A stretch of DNA of 64,000 bases from Hemibagrus wyckioides. Taxonomy: Eukaryota > Chordata > Actinopteri > Siluriformes > Bagridae. The notes beneath the pieces were generated by a model. That model had not been told where the DNA came from and made no database searches. It saw only the letters and a list, made by a program, of their open reading frames with translations. The stretch covers positions 14,068,205 through 14,132,204 of the forward strand of contig NC_080726.1 in NCBI RefSeq assembly GCF_019097595.1, written 5' to 3'. The translations under genes were made by a program, and so were the position numbers. Below, piece by piece: positions 9,128 to 19,400 of this stretch. Positions within the stretch are counted from its first letter, which is position 1; the number at the start of each line of letters is the position of its first letter.

Positions 9128-11369
9128 TTATTGAGCATCTCCTGGCTTGCTATTTACAGCTTCAGCCCCAGCTTCTTCCTGAACCATGTTTTCAGCCTCA
9201 TCCATTTCTAAAAAAAAAACCAAAAAAACAATCTTTATTAGCTTTTTCAATATGATGTAATGTTTAGATTGTATTAATTGACACAGATAAAATGTTGCAC
9301 TTCAGTTCCTCAATAATTTAATATCAGCAGATCTCCAGGTACATTACTGACATCATGACATGATATTAATATTCATACCTGCTTTGTTGACCCGGACTTT
9401 CTTTTTTCTTCTGCCTCGTCTCCTGACTTTTTGGTCCGTTTCTTCTTCTGCTTTTTAATGTTGGTGCTTTCCTCAGCTGATGTGCTGTTCTCTGTGTCAG
9501 CATCTCCTGACTTGCTTTCTAAAGTGTCAGCCTCAGCTTCAGCATCAGCATCAAACTCAACTTGAGTCTGAGCTTCAGCCTCAGCTACAGCCTCAACTGT
9601 CACATCAGCCTCAGCACCAGTTTCAGTCTCAGCTTCCTTCTCGCCCTCGACCTCAGCCTCAGCATCGACTGCTTCAGTCTCGGCTTCCACTTCAGCTTCA
9701 GCTTCAACAACAGCTTCAGCTTCAGCCTCAACTTCTGCCTTATCACCTTTAAAGAAAAAAAAACATTATTCTCCTTTTCAGTATGAGGTAATGTTTAGAT
9801 TGTATTAATTGACACAGACAAAATGTTTTACTTCAATTCCTCATTAATTTAATATCAGCAGATCTCCAGGTACATTACTGACATCGTGACATGAGATTAA
9901 TATTCATACCTGCTTTCTTGGCCCGAAGCCTCTTTTTTACTCCGCCTCGTGACCCTCTCATCCGCCTTTTCTTTTCCTTTTCACCACTGGCGTTTTCCAC
10001 AGCAGATGTGATGTTCGCTGATTCAACAGCTTCAGCCTGGATCAAGTTTCCAGTCTCATCTACTTCTGAAAAAATAATTAGCATTTAAAATGTGGTGTAA
10101 TGTTTAGATTCATTGATAATGTTTATTCATTGATACAGTTAAAATGTTTCATACCAATTCCTCATTAATTTAATATCAGCAGATCTCCAGGTACATTACT
10201 GACATCATTATTAATATTCATACCTGCTTTGTTGACCTGGTTTTTATTCTTTCTTCTTCTTCCTGCTCGTCTCCCTCTCCTGGTCTTCTTCTTCCTCTCC
10301 TTTTCTTTGACGCTGCTTTCCTCAGCAACAGCCTGAGTCTCGGTTTCCTCATCTACTTCAGAAAAGAAATCATGATTCACAATTAAAATCTGATATAAAG
10401 TTTTGACTACATTAATTGACACAGATAAACTTCATTATTATTGATATTTATTATGTAATTAGGAAATAATATACAAACGTCTTAAACAATACCATTATTG
10501 ACATTTTTGATTATTAATAATACTTTTTTTATCAATATAGGATGAATTAAGTGTTTTTTTGTATTTATTTTTTTTTGCTCGTTTGTGTAGTTACTTATTT
10601 CTTTGAGAAGTTGATGTTTGGAGGGATAGTGTGCAGTTTAGTTGAGAGTTAAAGAGCAGTATCAGTGTGAGTGATCGCTTTTACAAACTTCTGGAAAGTT
10701 ACATAATACACAATTTATTTTATTTTATTTTTCATCTTCTGTCTGCAGTACTTTCAATTATTTATCTCATTAACATTGTCCATGTCAGTTTTGTGGTATC
10801 CTGAACTAAACATCATTATCGCAATGGAAAATGCTTCCTGGAATGACCACTAGGTGTCACTGTGTGATTACTGCTGATAATATGGAATGACCACTAGGTG
10901 TCACTGTGTGATTACTGCTGATAATATGGAATGACCACTAGGTGTCACTGTGTGATTACTGCTGATAATATGGAATGACCACTAGGTGTCACTAGGCTAA
11001 AAGACTTGAAGCAAAGTTGGTTACTTTTTGCTACGAGTTACTACAAGCTTTTTTACTCACTCAGAAATCCGTCCAGAGACGTGACGAAACTTTCCATGGG
11101 TTTCTTAGCATCAACTTCAGCCTTCTCGGTCTTGCTGTATCCGGTGTTTTCACCTGAAATAAACGCATTTCATATTCAAATAGGTCTTAACGTGTTAAAA
11201 AGCAGTAAATGAGTAATATATATGGAGCATTAGGAAGTTTTACAAGTCTGTGTTGAGTTTCTTCAGCTGCCGTTTTAACATTAAGAACCATATCATTTTT
11301 TGTCTTTTTCACTTTTTTGTTCATTTACTTACTCATTTTCTGGCTGCTCGTCATTTCAGTGGTTGTCAT
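9128..11369 (-). CDS. Multi-exon gene of repeated acidic/basic exon modules (unrecognised)
   Basis: I did not recognise this protein. A consistent spliced model on the minus strand uses coding exons 11369-11333, 11153-11061, 10355-10224, 10065-9910, 9746-9379 and 9207-9128 (stop at 9130-9128). Donors are GTAAGT, GTGAGT or GTATG, acceptors follow T-rich tracts, and all but the last junction are phase 1. Each middle exon opens with an acidic part (EVDE..., or long runs of E/A in exon 5) and ends in a lysine/arginine-rich part such as KEKKRRMRGSRGGVKKR. The first exon ends MTSSQKM and is followed by SENTGYSKTEKAEVDAKK. The start is chosen between in-frame ATGs at 11369 and 11354. Composition suggests a nuclear, perhaps chromatin- or nucleolus-associated protein; that is inference. 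Exon 5 is one base out of step with exon 6 (see findings), so this copy could be damaged. Confidence 0.6.
10839..10993 (+). repeat. 44-bp tandem repeat, 3.5 copies, each with a CTCF-like core
   Basis: Units start at 10839, 10883, 10927 and 10971 and are essentially identical. Each contains CCACTAGGTGTCAC, which differs at one position from the common CTCF core CCASYAGRKGGCRS. The array lies between exons 2 and 3 of the minus-strand module gene. CTCF binding is an inference from the motif only. Confidence 0.85.
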
Positions 11370-11559
11370 TAAGGTGGTATAAAGATGATCCGTGAGTCTT
11401 TCCGTCGTTTTGTGTTTAAAAAAAGCAGAAATGCTGCACTTTTCTCTCGCCGTCCTTTTTTGCTGCGATCCTCGTCGGTGTTTTATTGCGCTATGAAGTG
11501 ATCCGCTGCTATCCGTAGCTATAACAACTGTCAACGTCATCAGAACGTTCTGAAATCCG

Positions 11560-12405
11560 TTCTGCTACGCAATCCATTACACAGTCCACTGCACAACCTT
11601 CTTTTTCTTTTAATTCTACTCTATGGCCTGCCTCCACAAGCAAGAGTTTACTAAGTAGACATTTCAGTAGTGTAGTAGTGTATTAATAATCTGTTCTACA
11701 CTCATTTCAGCATTTTTTTGGTTTCCATTTTAACAGCCACGTCTGGAGTCTGGATTTGTAAAGACATCTGACCAATGTACAAAATCACTGCCCTCAACAT
11801 TTTCACACCCTTCTCAACCCTCAGATAGAAAGAAATTCATCTGGAAGTTTTTAATCTTTTTCACTCATGTACTGAAGAACAGATCCGTAATAATAACTTG
11901 ACTTTCAAATTACAGCCTGAAACAGATATTTCATGCTCTTAAACTTTTCAATAAATAAATAAATAAACAAAAAACAAACACATCTCTTACAATCCTAAAG
12001 GTTTTTTAAACATAGTTTATCCTGTTCATATTGGTTCTCAGGTTCTAGTCTGTAACTCTTCTATGATAAATCATCTGAGAAACTATAAATTAACAGCACC
12101 AGCAAGTCTCTATCTGGGTTTATTCTCCTGTATTTCATGTTTGAGACACACAGAATTTAGACAGTCCTATTTTACGATAAAATGTATTCACAGAAAACTC
12201 TACGTCTTTCTTCTAACGGTTCCCAGTGAAAAAGTTTACATTAAGAAGAGGACAATTTTAGACCACACTCAGAGATGTGTTTCAGGCTCTTCATTAATCT
12301 CTCCTCATGATCATCAGATGTGGATCCATCCAGAAAAGCCATCGCCTCCTGTAGGTTTATTCCTTCCATCCTCCTCTCCATTGTCCACTGAAAAGACACA
12401 GGAGT
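11560..12405. other. Intergenic sequence without recognised features
   Basis: A short open frame at 12063-12410 shows no family resemblance. The region lies upstream of the minus-strand module gene, and its promoter may lie in the GC-richer part near 11400-11600. Confidence 0.4.
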
Positions 12406-12406
12406 A

Positions 12407-12485
12407 TTAATTCAATTTTTTATTTATGTAGTGCTTTTAACAGTGGACGTTGTCACAAAGCAGCTTTATAGGAATTTAAAAGAAT
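12407..12485 (+). repeat. Dispersed fish repeat fragment (CAAAGCAGCTTTA type)
   Basis: The segment reads AATTCAATTTTTTATTTATG...GCTTTTAACAGTGGAC...GTCACAAAGCAGCTTTATAG. It is closely similar to the segment at 17366-17440 and to a very common interspersed sequence of fish genomes. Confidence 0.6.
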
Positions 12486-13144
12486 AGAAATGAACATTTT
12501 TCTTTTTATTTCTTCTCCCTTACGTGTGATTGTAATAATTTCCTTTTAATAATTATATGCTATAAAGTCAAGTGTTTCACCAGGAGGCTTTGAGCAACTT
12601 TTCAAAATGGACAGAAGTGGTCAGGAACACTGAGGAACCTAGGTATCTTTTTGGTTTCATTAAATGCAGCTAGTGCAAACAGCTTGAAATACTGTAGCCT
12701 ACAACAGAAGAAAACCCTGACGCCATCCCACCACCTGACCACCCATGGGCTGTGGCCTGACCTGCAGGATTTGTTTTATTTTGTAGAACAGAAGAATTCA
12801 TAAAAAAACGGGGGAAAATGTTTTTGATTTTAATCCCATTTCCTGCATTTATATACATTTAGGAACTATGGTGACACAAAATCCAGTAAATAATTAAGTT
12901 GATTATAATGATAAATTCTGCCAAAAAGAATAGTAGGCTACTAAACTATGTATATAGAAAGATGTCTTAATTTCTTTATTGTTTAATAGGGCCCGATCAG
13001 CAAGACTCGAGAGAATCATTTCATAAAGTCAGAAATGTTCACCATTAACGTTTTGTGTGTGAATAAAATGTAAATAATGTGAGACTCAATGTAAATAATG
13101 TGAGACTCACAAACATAAAAAAAACTTTAATATAAAGAACATTT
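12486..13144. other. Unassigned spacer
   Basis: No gene was found. A short local duplication (AATGTAAATAATGTGAGACTCA, twice) lies near 13068-13110. Confidence 0.45.
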
Positions 13145-13392
13145 TTCATTGTTCTCCATCTATCCATTCAATCCCATCTCTCCATGTATCCTAACTGGTG
13201 TACAGTCGTGTTGGAACAGGAAGGGACCGTCCCCAAACTGTTCCTACAAAGTTGGGAACATGAAATTGTCCAAAATGCCTTGGTATGATGAAGCATTAAG
13301 AGTTCCTTTTACTTGAACTAAGGGATCAAGCCCAACCCCTGAATACAATGATTTGGAGGGGTGTCCCAAAACTTTTGCCAATATAGTGTGTG
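13145..13392 (-). mobile_element. Tc1-like element fragment
   Basis: Read on the minus strand it contains the decayed transposase segment ILDNFMFPTL and the terminal sequence ACTATATTGGCAAAAGTTTTG. Both match the Tc1 family of the near-intact copy at 44942-46188. Only the 3' part plus one end survives. Confidence 0.65.
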
Positions 13393-14160
13393 TGTGTGTG
13401 TGTGACTGTGTTGATGGTAGTGTAATAATGGACACTGCGAGCCAGATGGGTGGTCACTCAAGGCTTCTTTTTATTGTCTGTGACAAACAGGACCATTGGT
13501 TGGTTATAATAACAGCTCACGATGACACACAACAGTCAGCAGCGAGGCTTCACAAGACTGCTCTAATTCCATTTTTCACTTAATTACCGTCAACATATAA
13601 TGGTCATAAATCTAAATAAAACATACAAGAGAAAATGAAATATAAAACTGTACATTTCCTTAATTACATCAATGCAGTGAAACTTCAGTGACATATTTTA
13701 TATATTTTAAAGAAGAGAGACAGAACGCAACTCTTAAATGACAACACAACTCGCGCGCTAATGCTAGCGCTAGCGGCTAATGATTGCGGCTAATGATTTG
13801 CACACATAAACAAGAAACAATAGAATAAAACACATACCTGTGACAAACAGGACCATCGGTTGGTTATAATAACAGCTCACGATAAAAATAAAAACAGGTT
13901 TAAAGTTTACAAGCAACACACTTTTTTACAACACAATTTTATCTTGACTCAAAAATAAGAGGCTTAGGAGCTAACAGACAAAATGGTAACAATTTGTGAA
14001 ACATAAGAGTCCAGTTTTGTGCTCAAAACAATGCAAAAACAGTAAATAAGACAGAGTATCCATCGAAGCAACTGACCAGCAGCAAGGCTTCACAAGACTG
14101 CTGCTGATTACAGCACTGCCCCCTAATGCAATAAGCTTTAACAACATTAACAACCAATGG
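13393..14160. other. Spacer with two copies of a short segment
   Basis: A segment reading TGTGACAAACAGGACCAT..., with GGTTGGTTATAATAACAGCT and CACGAT, occurs at about 13479-13525 and 13842-13884. A linked piece, AGGCTTCACAAGACTGCT, occurs at about 13546 and 14085. It could be a small dispersed repeat, with the second copy split by later sequence. No gene was found. Confidence 0.4.
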
Positions 14161-14170
14161 CCAGCGTGTG

Positions 14171-14185
<15 letters not shown>

Positions 14186-14210
<25 letters not shown>
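14186..14210. repeat. (GA)n microsatellite
   Basis: Simple dinucleotide run preceded by a short (TA)n tract, about 70 bases upstream of the ATG of the two-exon gene. Confidence 0.9.
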
Positions 14211-14281
14211 TTATTGCTACAGCACTGCGTTTTATTTCTACTCCACTGCTTGGATTGTCTTCCTCCACCGACTCTGCAGCG

Positions 14282-15430
14282 ATGATGAACTTCTGGGATG
14301 AAGACGCGATGCTGCTCCAGGATGCGGACCCTGAGCCCGGATGGAGCGAGCTGTACGACCCCTGGAACGGTGAGTTAGCGAGTTTTCTCCTTTTCCATAA
14401 AGTAACTAGTGCTTTAGTGAGTAAAAATGCTCCAAATACCACTAAACAGCCGGAAACACAACCAGGAATATCGGGTTATAAGGTTGGGTGGAAAGCGATA
14501 ATGTTCGATAGCTTTTGGCTAATGGTTTTATTATTATCCTAAAGTTAGCGGGCAGAAAGTCGTGTAAAGTCAAGGAGTTACTCCGAGTAGAATATTTAAG
14601 ACAAATAGCTGTCACAGTTAACATGTTTACTAAAAGTTTACTAAAGTCAAGCCGAGGAGAAATATTAGCGAAGATTAGCTAGACGGCTAGTTAGCCTAGC
14701 TAATAAAAGATTAGCTACACGGCTAGTTAGCCTAGCTAATGCCGGTGTTCAGTGTTCAGTTCAGAGTGAATGAAGCATGTTGTAACAAGTTAATACGCTT
14801 ACAAAGACATGAATAGCTTATTATTAGTTTATTATATGTTTATCTGTGTGATAAAGTGGACAGAAATGAACTTGTAAACAGTTTTATGCGTTAATTAATG
14901 AAACCATTTAGGAGTGTTGACAGTATGATCACCAAGTCTGTGGGTTTTGATCGGTAAATACTGAGGATGTGTGCACTGTTATAGGGAGATTACATTAATA
15001 TAACTTGTGTAAAGGACTGTGTAGTTTAAGGTTTTCCTGACGTAAAAAACAGATTCTGAGCTATTAAAATAAAGGTTTCTGCTTCTTTTTTATAAGATGT
15101 GCAGATGTATCCCATTTTCTGTTCATATCTTTTGACACAGGGAGATGGAGGGAGTCATTTGGCCTTTTTCCTCAGAGCGAGCTCTACTACAGCACTGAGC
15201 TCAGCGATTATGAGGATGATGACAGCGGGTCTGGTCAGCAGGAGGAAGAGCGAGATGGAGGCGAAGAGTGTGAGGATTGTATGAGGAGCCCATCTTCACC
15301 TCTGAGGGGTCTATCACCTATTTGGGGCTCATCACCTTCCAGGAGCCCATCTCCTCCACGACATCGAGTCCCTTTGAAGAGGCCAGCCACTTCAATGAGC
15401 CCAGCTCCATCTATGCCTCCTGCATCATGA
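14282..15430 (+). CDS. Small two-exon acidic, proline/serine-rich protein (unrecognised)
   Basis: Exon 1 (14282-14369) begins MMNFWDEDAMLLQDADPEP and ends at a GTGAGT donor in phase 1. Exon 2 starts at 15141 after TTTTGACACAG and joins in frame. The protein of about 125 residues has an acidic tryptophan-rich N-terminus, a stretch SELYYSTELSDYEDDDSGSG, an acidic EEERDGGEECEDC block and an S/P-rich basic tail ending at TGA (15428-15430). The same frame stays open for another 69 codons after the TGA. It contains RRLHF, which resembles a PP1-docking RVxF site, then arginine-rich and PPSKRRG segments, and ends at TAG 15638-15640. The product may therefore be truncated in this copy. I did not recognise the family. 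Two ATGs are adjacent; the first is taken. Confidence 0.6.
14672..14740. repeat. 36-bp direct repeat, two copies
   Basis: AGATTAGCTA...GGCTAGTTAGCCTAGCTAAT occurs twice in tandem inside the intron of the two-exon gene. The only clear differences are GAC versus CAC and the joining bases. Confidence 0.8.
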
Positions 15431-15551
15431 CGCCGTCTGCATTTCAACACGAACGTCACCGTGTTTGGCCAGTCGTTACCTGGAGGCTCTGTGATGTTCC
15501 CTCTCCAGTGCCAGAGGAGGAGGAGGAGGGATGAAGAGCACAACACTGCAG

Positions 15552-15579
15552 AAGCCCCTCCTAGCAAAAGGAGGGGCTT
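15552..15579 (+). other. Perfect 11-bp stem-loop downstream of the TGA
   Basis: AAGCCCCTCCT and AGGAGGGGCTT pair perfectly around a 6-base AGCAAA loop. It lies about 120 bases after the TGA of the two-exon gene, within the open continuation of the frame. Confidence 0.7.
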
Positions 15580-15640
15580 CTTAATATTAAGATGTGTGGT
15601 ATCTGTGGTAAGTATGCATGGTAAGTATTTCACCCTCTAG

Positions 15641-17045
15641 GCTTCAGCATTAGTCTTTTTTTTTTTATCTGTTTAAGTTAATTATTTTATCCCTTTAACT
15701 GTGTGGGGTGGTGAGAATCAGTTTGATACCTTCAATGAAGATTAATAATATTTCAGAAAAATCAAGTATTTATAAAATGTTCTCTAATTTTGATCTCCAC
15801 TGTTTAACTTGTTCTCCAAATCTGGCAATAGATTCAGTAGCCCAGCGTGGGATCTCACACTCGTACTCTTATTTTTTAACAGATTCCCCTTTACAAGCCC
15901 ATGTCGTTGCCAAACTAATTAATACGGTCACTTTAGGACTTTAAAATCTCGCTGCACTTGCGCAGGTATCCACGGGATTCTAACCACCATCACTAGCATT
16001 TTTACAGCATTTTTATGATTATGATTTTAATATAATTGTTGTTTCATTAAAAATAGCTTAATGTAGGTATAGCAGTTATTTAAAAAAAAAATGTGTTTCT
16101 GATTTTCTGATGTCTGTTTGTTTGTGTACATCTAGTTAGTGTTAAATATATAGGTCTTTTTCAGTAGGATGTTGTTTGTTAAGGACATGTGAAATTGTTT
16201 CATTTATTTAAATCAAATTTCTATTTATAAAATGTGTAGGCTATGCATTTTAGTGTGAAGTATATTGGTGCAAATGTATTGTTGTAAATATGTATATATT
16301 AAGTTTTTAAGATTAAAGAGGACTAACACTCCAGTACTGCATTAATACTACCTTGCTTCTAACCCTAATCAGCCTATACCACAACAATTTCTCAACAGTA
16401 GCAATGTGTCTTTTATTAACATTAATGATAAATAAGCATTTCCTTAAAAATCACACCAACCTTCATAAGAATCACTTTCTGTTTTTAATCCATTTATTAT
16501 TAGGAATTACTCATGCTACTAAAAATACAACAGTAATGCAACGATAAGGCACATCTTGTAGTTTGATTCATTGTGGTATAAAACACACTAATACTTTTTT
16601 AATGTACAGTTTATTATTCTAACTGATTAATAAATTTCTTATGAGTCATATTAACTCATGAGTCTCAAGTGTCTCTTTCTTATAACAAACTATAAACATT
16701 TCTCATCGGGTTTCCGTACAATTACAATGTAGAAATATACTTTCAGTTAAAACTCTGGTGTACAGAAGTAATTAGATTGTTTTCCTCTCACAAATAAATA
16801 CATTCTAGTCAATAGTCTGAACTAATAATAATCTGGTGTATATAATGAATGTAATGCCAAATAAACTGATAACATTTAATTTAATAAATCAAGCAGAAAC
16901 TGATGATGTCCATGCTGATTTAAACTGCATGTAACCTAAGGGTATCTACGGACAATAAACTGTCCTTTTCTTCTCATGTTTCTAAGCTGACTCATATCCA
17001 TTTCCGCTTCACAATATCAGAAGAATTCATTCATTTCTAACCACA
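15641..17045. other. 3' flank of the two-exon gene and AT-rich intergenic sequence
   Basis: Short open frames (15708-15944, 16353-16547) are unsupported. ATTAAA-like possible polyadenylation signals occur near 16047 and 16312. Nothing else was recognised. Confidence 0.4.
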
Positions 17046-17049
17046 CAGG

Positions 17050-17350
17050 ACACTCAGGTGCTTGTTTACCATGTTTTCATTTCACGACCTGACTACTGCA
17101 ACTCTGCAGGTCTGCTTCTGAGCACCATTCAGCTCTGCAACTGATTCAGAATACAGCGGTATGACTGGTTTTTAACTTTGCTTTTCAAGTTCACCAACAC
17201 CACCCCACTGCTACACTCCCTCCACTGACTTCCTGTAGCTGACCACATCAAATTAAAAATACTGAAGCTTGCCTACAAAGCCAAAAATGGAGCAGCACCC
17301 ACCTACCTTCAAGCACTGATTACACCCTGCACTGCACCATGCTCTGTCTC
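17050..17350 (+). mobile_element. LINE reverse transcriptase fragment (L2/Rex-like C-terminal part)
   Basis: The plus-strand translation contains a decayed SRLDYCNS-like segment. It is followed by LHSLHWLPVADHIKLKILKL and AYKAKNGAAPTYLQAL. These are hallmark sequences of the thumb region of fish L2-type LINEs. It is 5'-truncated and interrupted at its end by the dispersed repeat at 17366. Confidence 0.7.
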
Positions 17351-17365
17351 CAATCCTCCAGCAAT

Positions 17366-17440
17366 GCAATTCAATTCAATTTATTTGTATAGTGCCTTTT
17401 ACAATGGACATTGTCTCAAAGCAGCTCTACAAAAGTAGAG
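17366..17440 (+). repeat. Dispersed fish repeat fragment (CAAAGCAGCT type)
   Basis: ATTCAATTCAATTTATTTG...GACATTGTCTCAAAGCAGCTC is a second copy of the family at 12407-12485, sitting directly after the LINE fragment. Confidence 0.6.
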
Positions 17441-18489
17441 AAACAGAAAAGGGAGAAAAAAATATACATTATCCCTGTTTTATCCCTAATGAGAATTCCT
17501 GCGGCACACAGATATATGATTTGAATAGTCTGGTATATTATTAAGAACATAGAATTGTTTCGATGTCAGTTTTCGAAATTGCTACTAGGTTTAGGGTTAG
17601 ATGAAGATGAATAGCCGTATAACAGTATAACTGTCAGTAAGTCCAAACACCTCTCTTTATTGAACTTTTAAAACGAAAGGATTTACAGTAGTACAGTGAT
17701 AATATTGTACTTAGAACTGCAATAACTTTTCACAATACAAATATATTATGCTGAATCAATTTACTGGACAAAACATGCCCATAAAATATTTTTAAAAATT
17801 GACCAAAATCTGGAAATCCAACTTAATAACCTTTTAGTTTGAAATATGTTTTCAGTTTTCAGTTTCTAAAATCATTTGATTGTTGCTTGATCTGTTATGA
17901 CACATGCATAAAGGTTTTATTGCAAACCATCACGCATTAGGAAGCTCATAACATAAAAACTAGACATCTGTAAAATACAAAACATACAACATGAGACTTT
18001 ATTTTAAAAAATATTATAAAAGGCATAATGTCTGTTAGTATGGTATAGCATAATAAAATATGTTTAAATATTTAAATGTGAAAATAAAAATGTTATAATA
18101 AATAATGTAATTTCCAATTAAGCTTAACTTCTATAAAAATCATGTTTTAAATAAATAACCAAGATAATGGATATAAAAGTATTGGTTTAACAGCAATATA
18201 TTATTAGTTTATCAGTTCTGCAGCATTTTCTCATTAACTCTACACATACCCAGCCTGATTTTGTACCACTATTGTTGTGCATACACACATTTTATTCTGC
18301 TACAATGCGTACATGAAGGATTTATGGCCTGATTCAGTGTCACATATTGTGAAACTTAAGTGTCATTTATTTTTCTTTCGACTTCACCGTATTTTCACTG
18401 TTTTTTTGGTACAACAACAAGGTCCAGTGATCTTTAGTAGTTACATGCCAACCTTATTTTGTGACAAAATGTTAACATTTTTTTTAAAT
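17441..18489. other. AT-rich intergenic sequence
   Basis: No gene or repeat family was recognised. The open frame at 18277-18507 is unsupported. Confidence 0.45.
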
Positions 18490-19400
18490 CAACTGTTAAA
18501 CAATTAATAAAAATATAGACCCAAGCATCAATCTTGCCAAACACTACAGCAACCATAGACGAGCATACTTTAAAAGTTTTATGATGGTAGCTCAGTGCTA
18601 ACGCTGTGAAGTGTATACTGAGAGCTGATTGGCCAACAGCAGCTATGTTTTTGAATTAATCAGATTAGCAGTAGAAAGTTCCTCACAGATTAGCACAACA
18701 ATGCAGTACACTAAATTTTAGCCTGATCAGATTTATGGGGTCTGAGAACGAATCCCTGCCCCGTAAATGTCCACACCCCAGCATTTACAGATAACGTCAG
18801 CATTTAGTCCTGAATAAGGCTTTCAACCCCATGTGAATCACAACATGCCATTCACAATATTCACAATGTTAGAGTGGCCTATGGTGGTCATGTTTACAAA
18901 CCTCTACTGTTGAGTTTCAGGAAATGAATAACAGAGGAAAAACGAAGCTTCACCTTATTTTACACAAGATGTGCTTGAATGTTATATTATGTGCAAAATA
19001 TGAATAGTGCCTCCAGTATCTCCTATTTAAGTTTAAGAATGATAGATCAGTGTCAAATTCCTGATGGAAACTGAGTGGCTGATGGCAGCTATTTTTTATT
19101 TTAAAAATCTGTCAATAATCAAAAATCCACTTACAGATTATTGAGATGCAATAGACCAAATTACAGATTAATTGGACAGTTATCTAAACATAGCCCCAAC
19201 CTACTATGTATTGTCACATCCCACATTTTAGAGACATCCTCAGGACCTTTTCCTGTCTTTCATTATTGTGTGAATCAATACAATCAATCATGAGTTGCAA
19301 CAGTTTAATTAGACTCTCCTTTACTAGATATGATTATCTTGTGGCGGCCATGTTGTTTACAAACATTGACCTATTTTTGACAATTATGGAGGGTTAAACT
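18490..19400. repeat. Diverged direct duplication, about 450 bp apart
   Basis: Two segments share a series of blocks in the same order. GAGAGCTGATTGGCCAACAG with CAGCTATG (about 18620) matches GAAACTGAGTGGCTGATGGC with AGCTATT (about 19070). ACAGATTAGCAC...ATGCAGTAC (about 18685) matches ACAGATTATTGAGATGCAAT (about 19133). Then GGTGGTCATGTTTACAAACC (about 18883) matches GCGGCCATGTTGTTTACAAA (about 19344). The copies are old and indel-rich. No coding function was found. Confidence 0.45.

Noticed and set aside
9480..9786. Plus-strand open frames rich in Gln/Pro or Ser/Leu opposite the module gene
   Set aside because: They are the complement of the E/A-rich exon, and the minus strand has matching splice sites and duplicated modules.
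15277..15534. Alternative plus frame MYEEPIFTSEGSITYLG... in exon 2 of the two-exon gene
   Set aside because: It does not join exon 1 in phase, and the other frame continues the acidic region without a break. Dual coding was considered but has no independent support.
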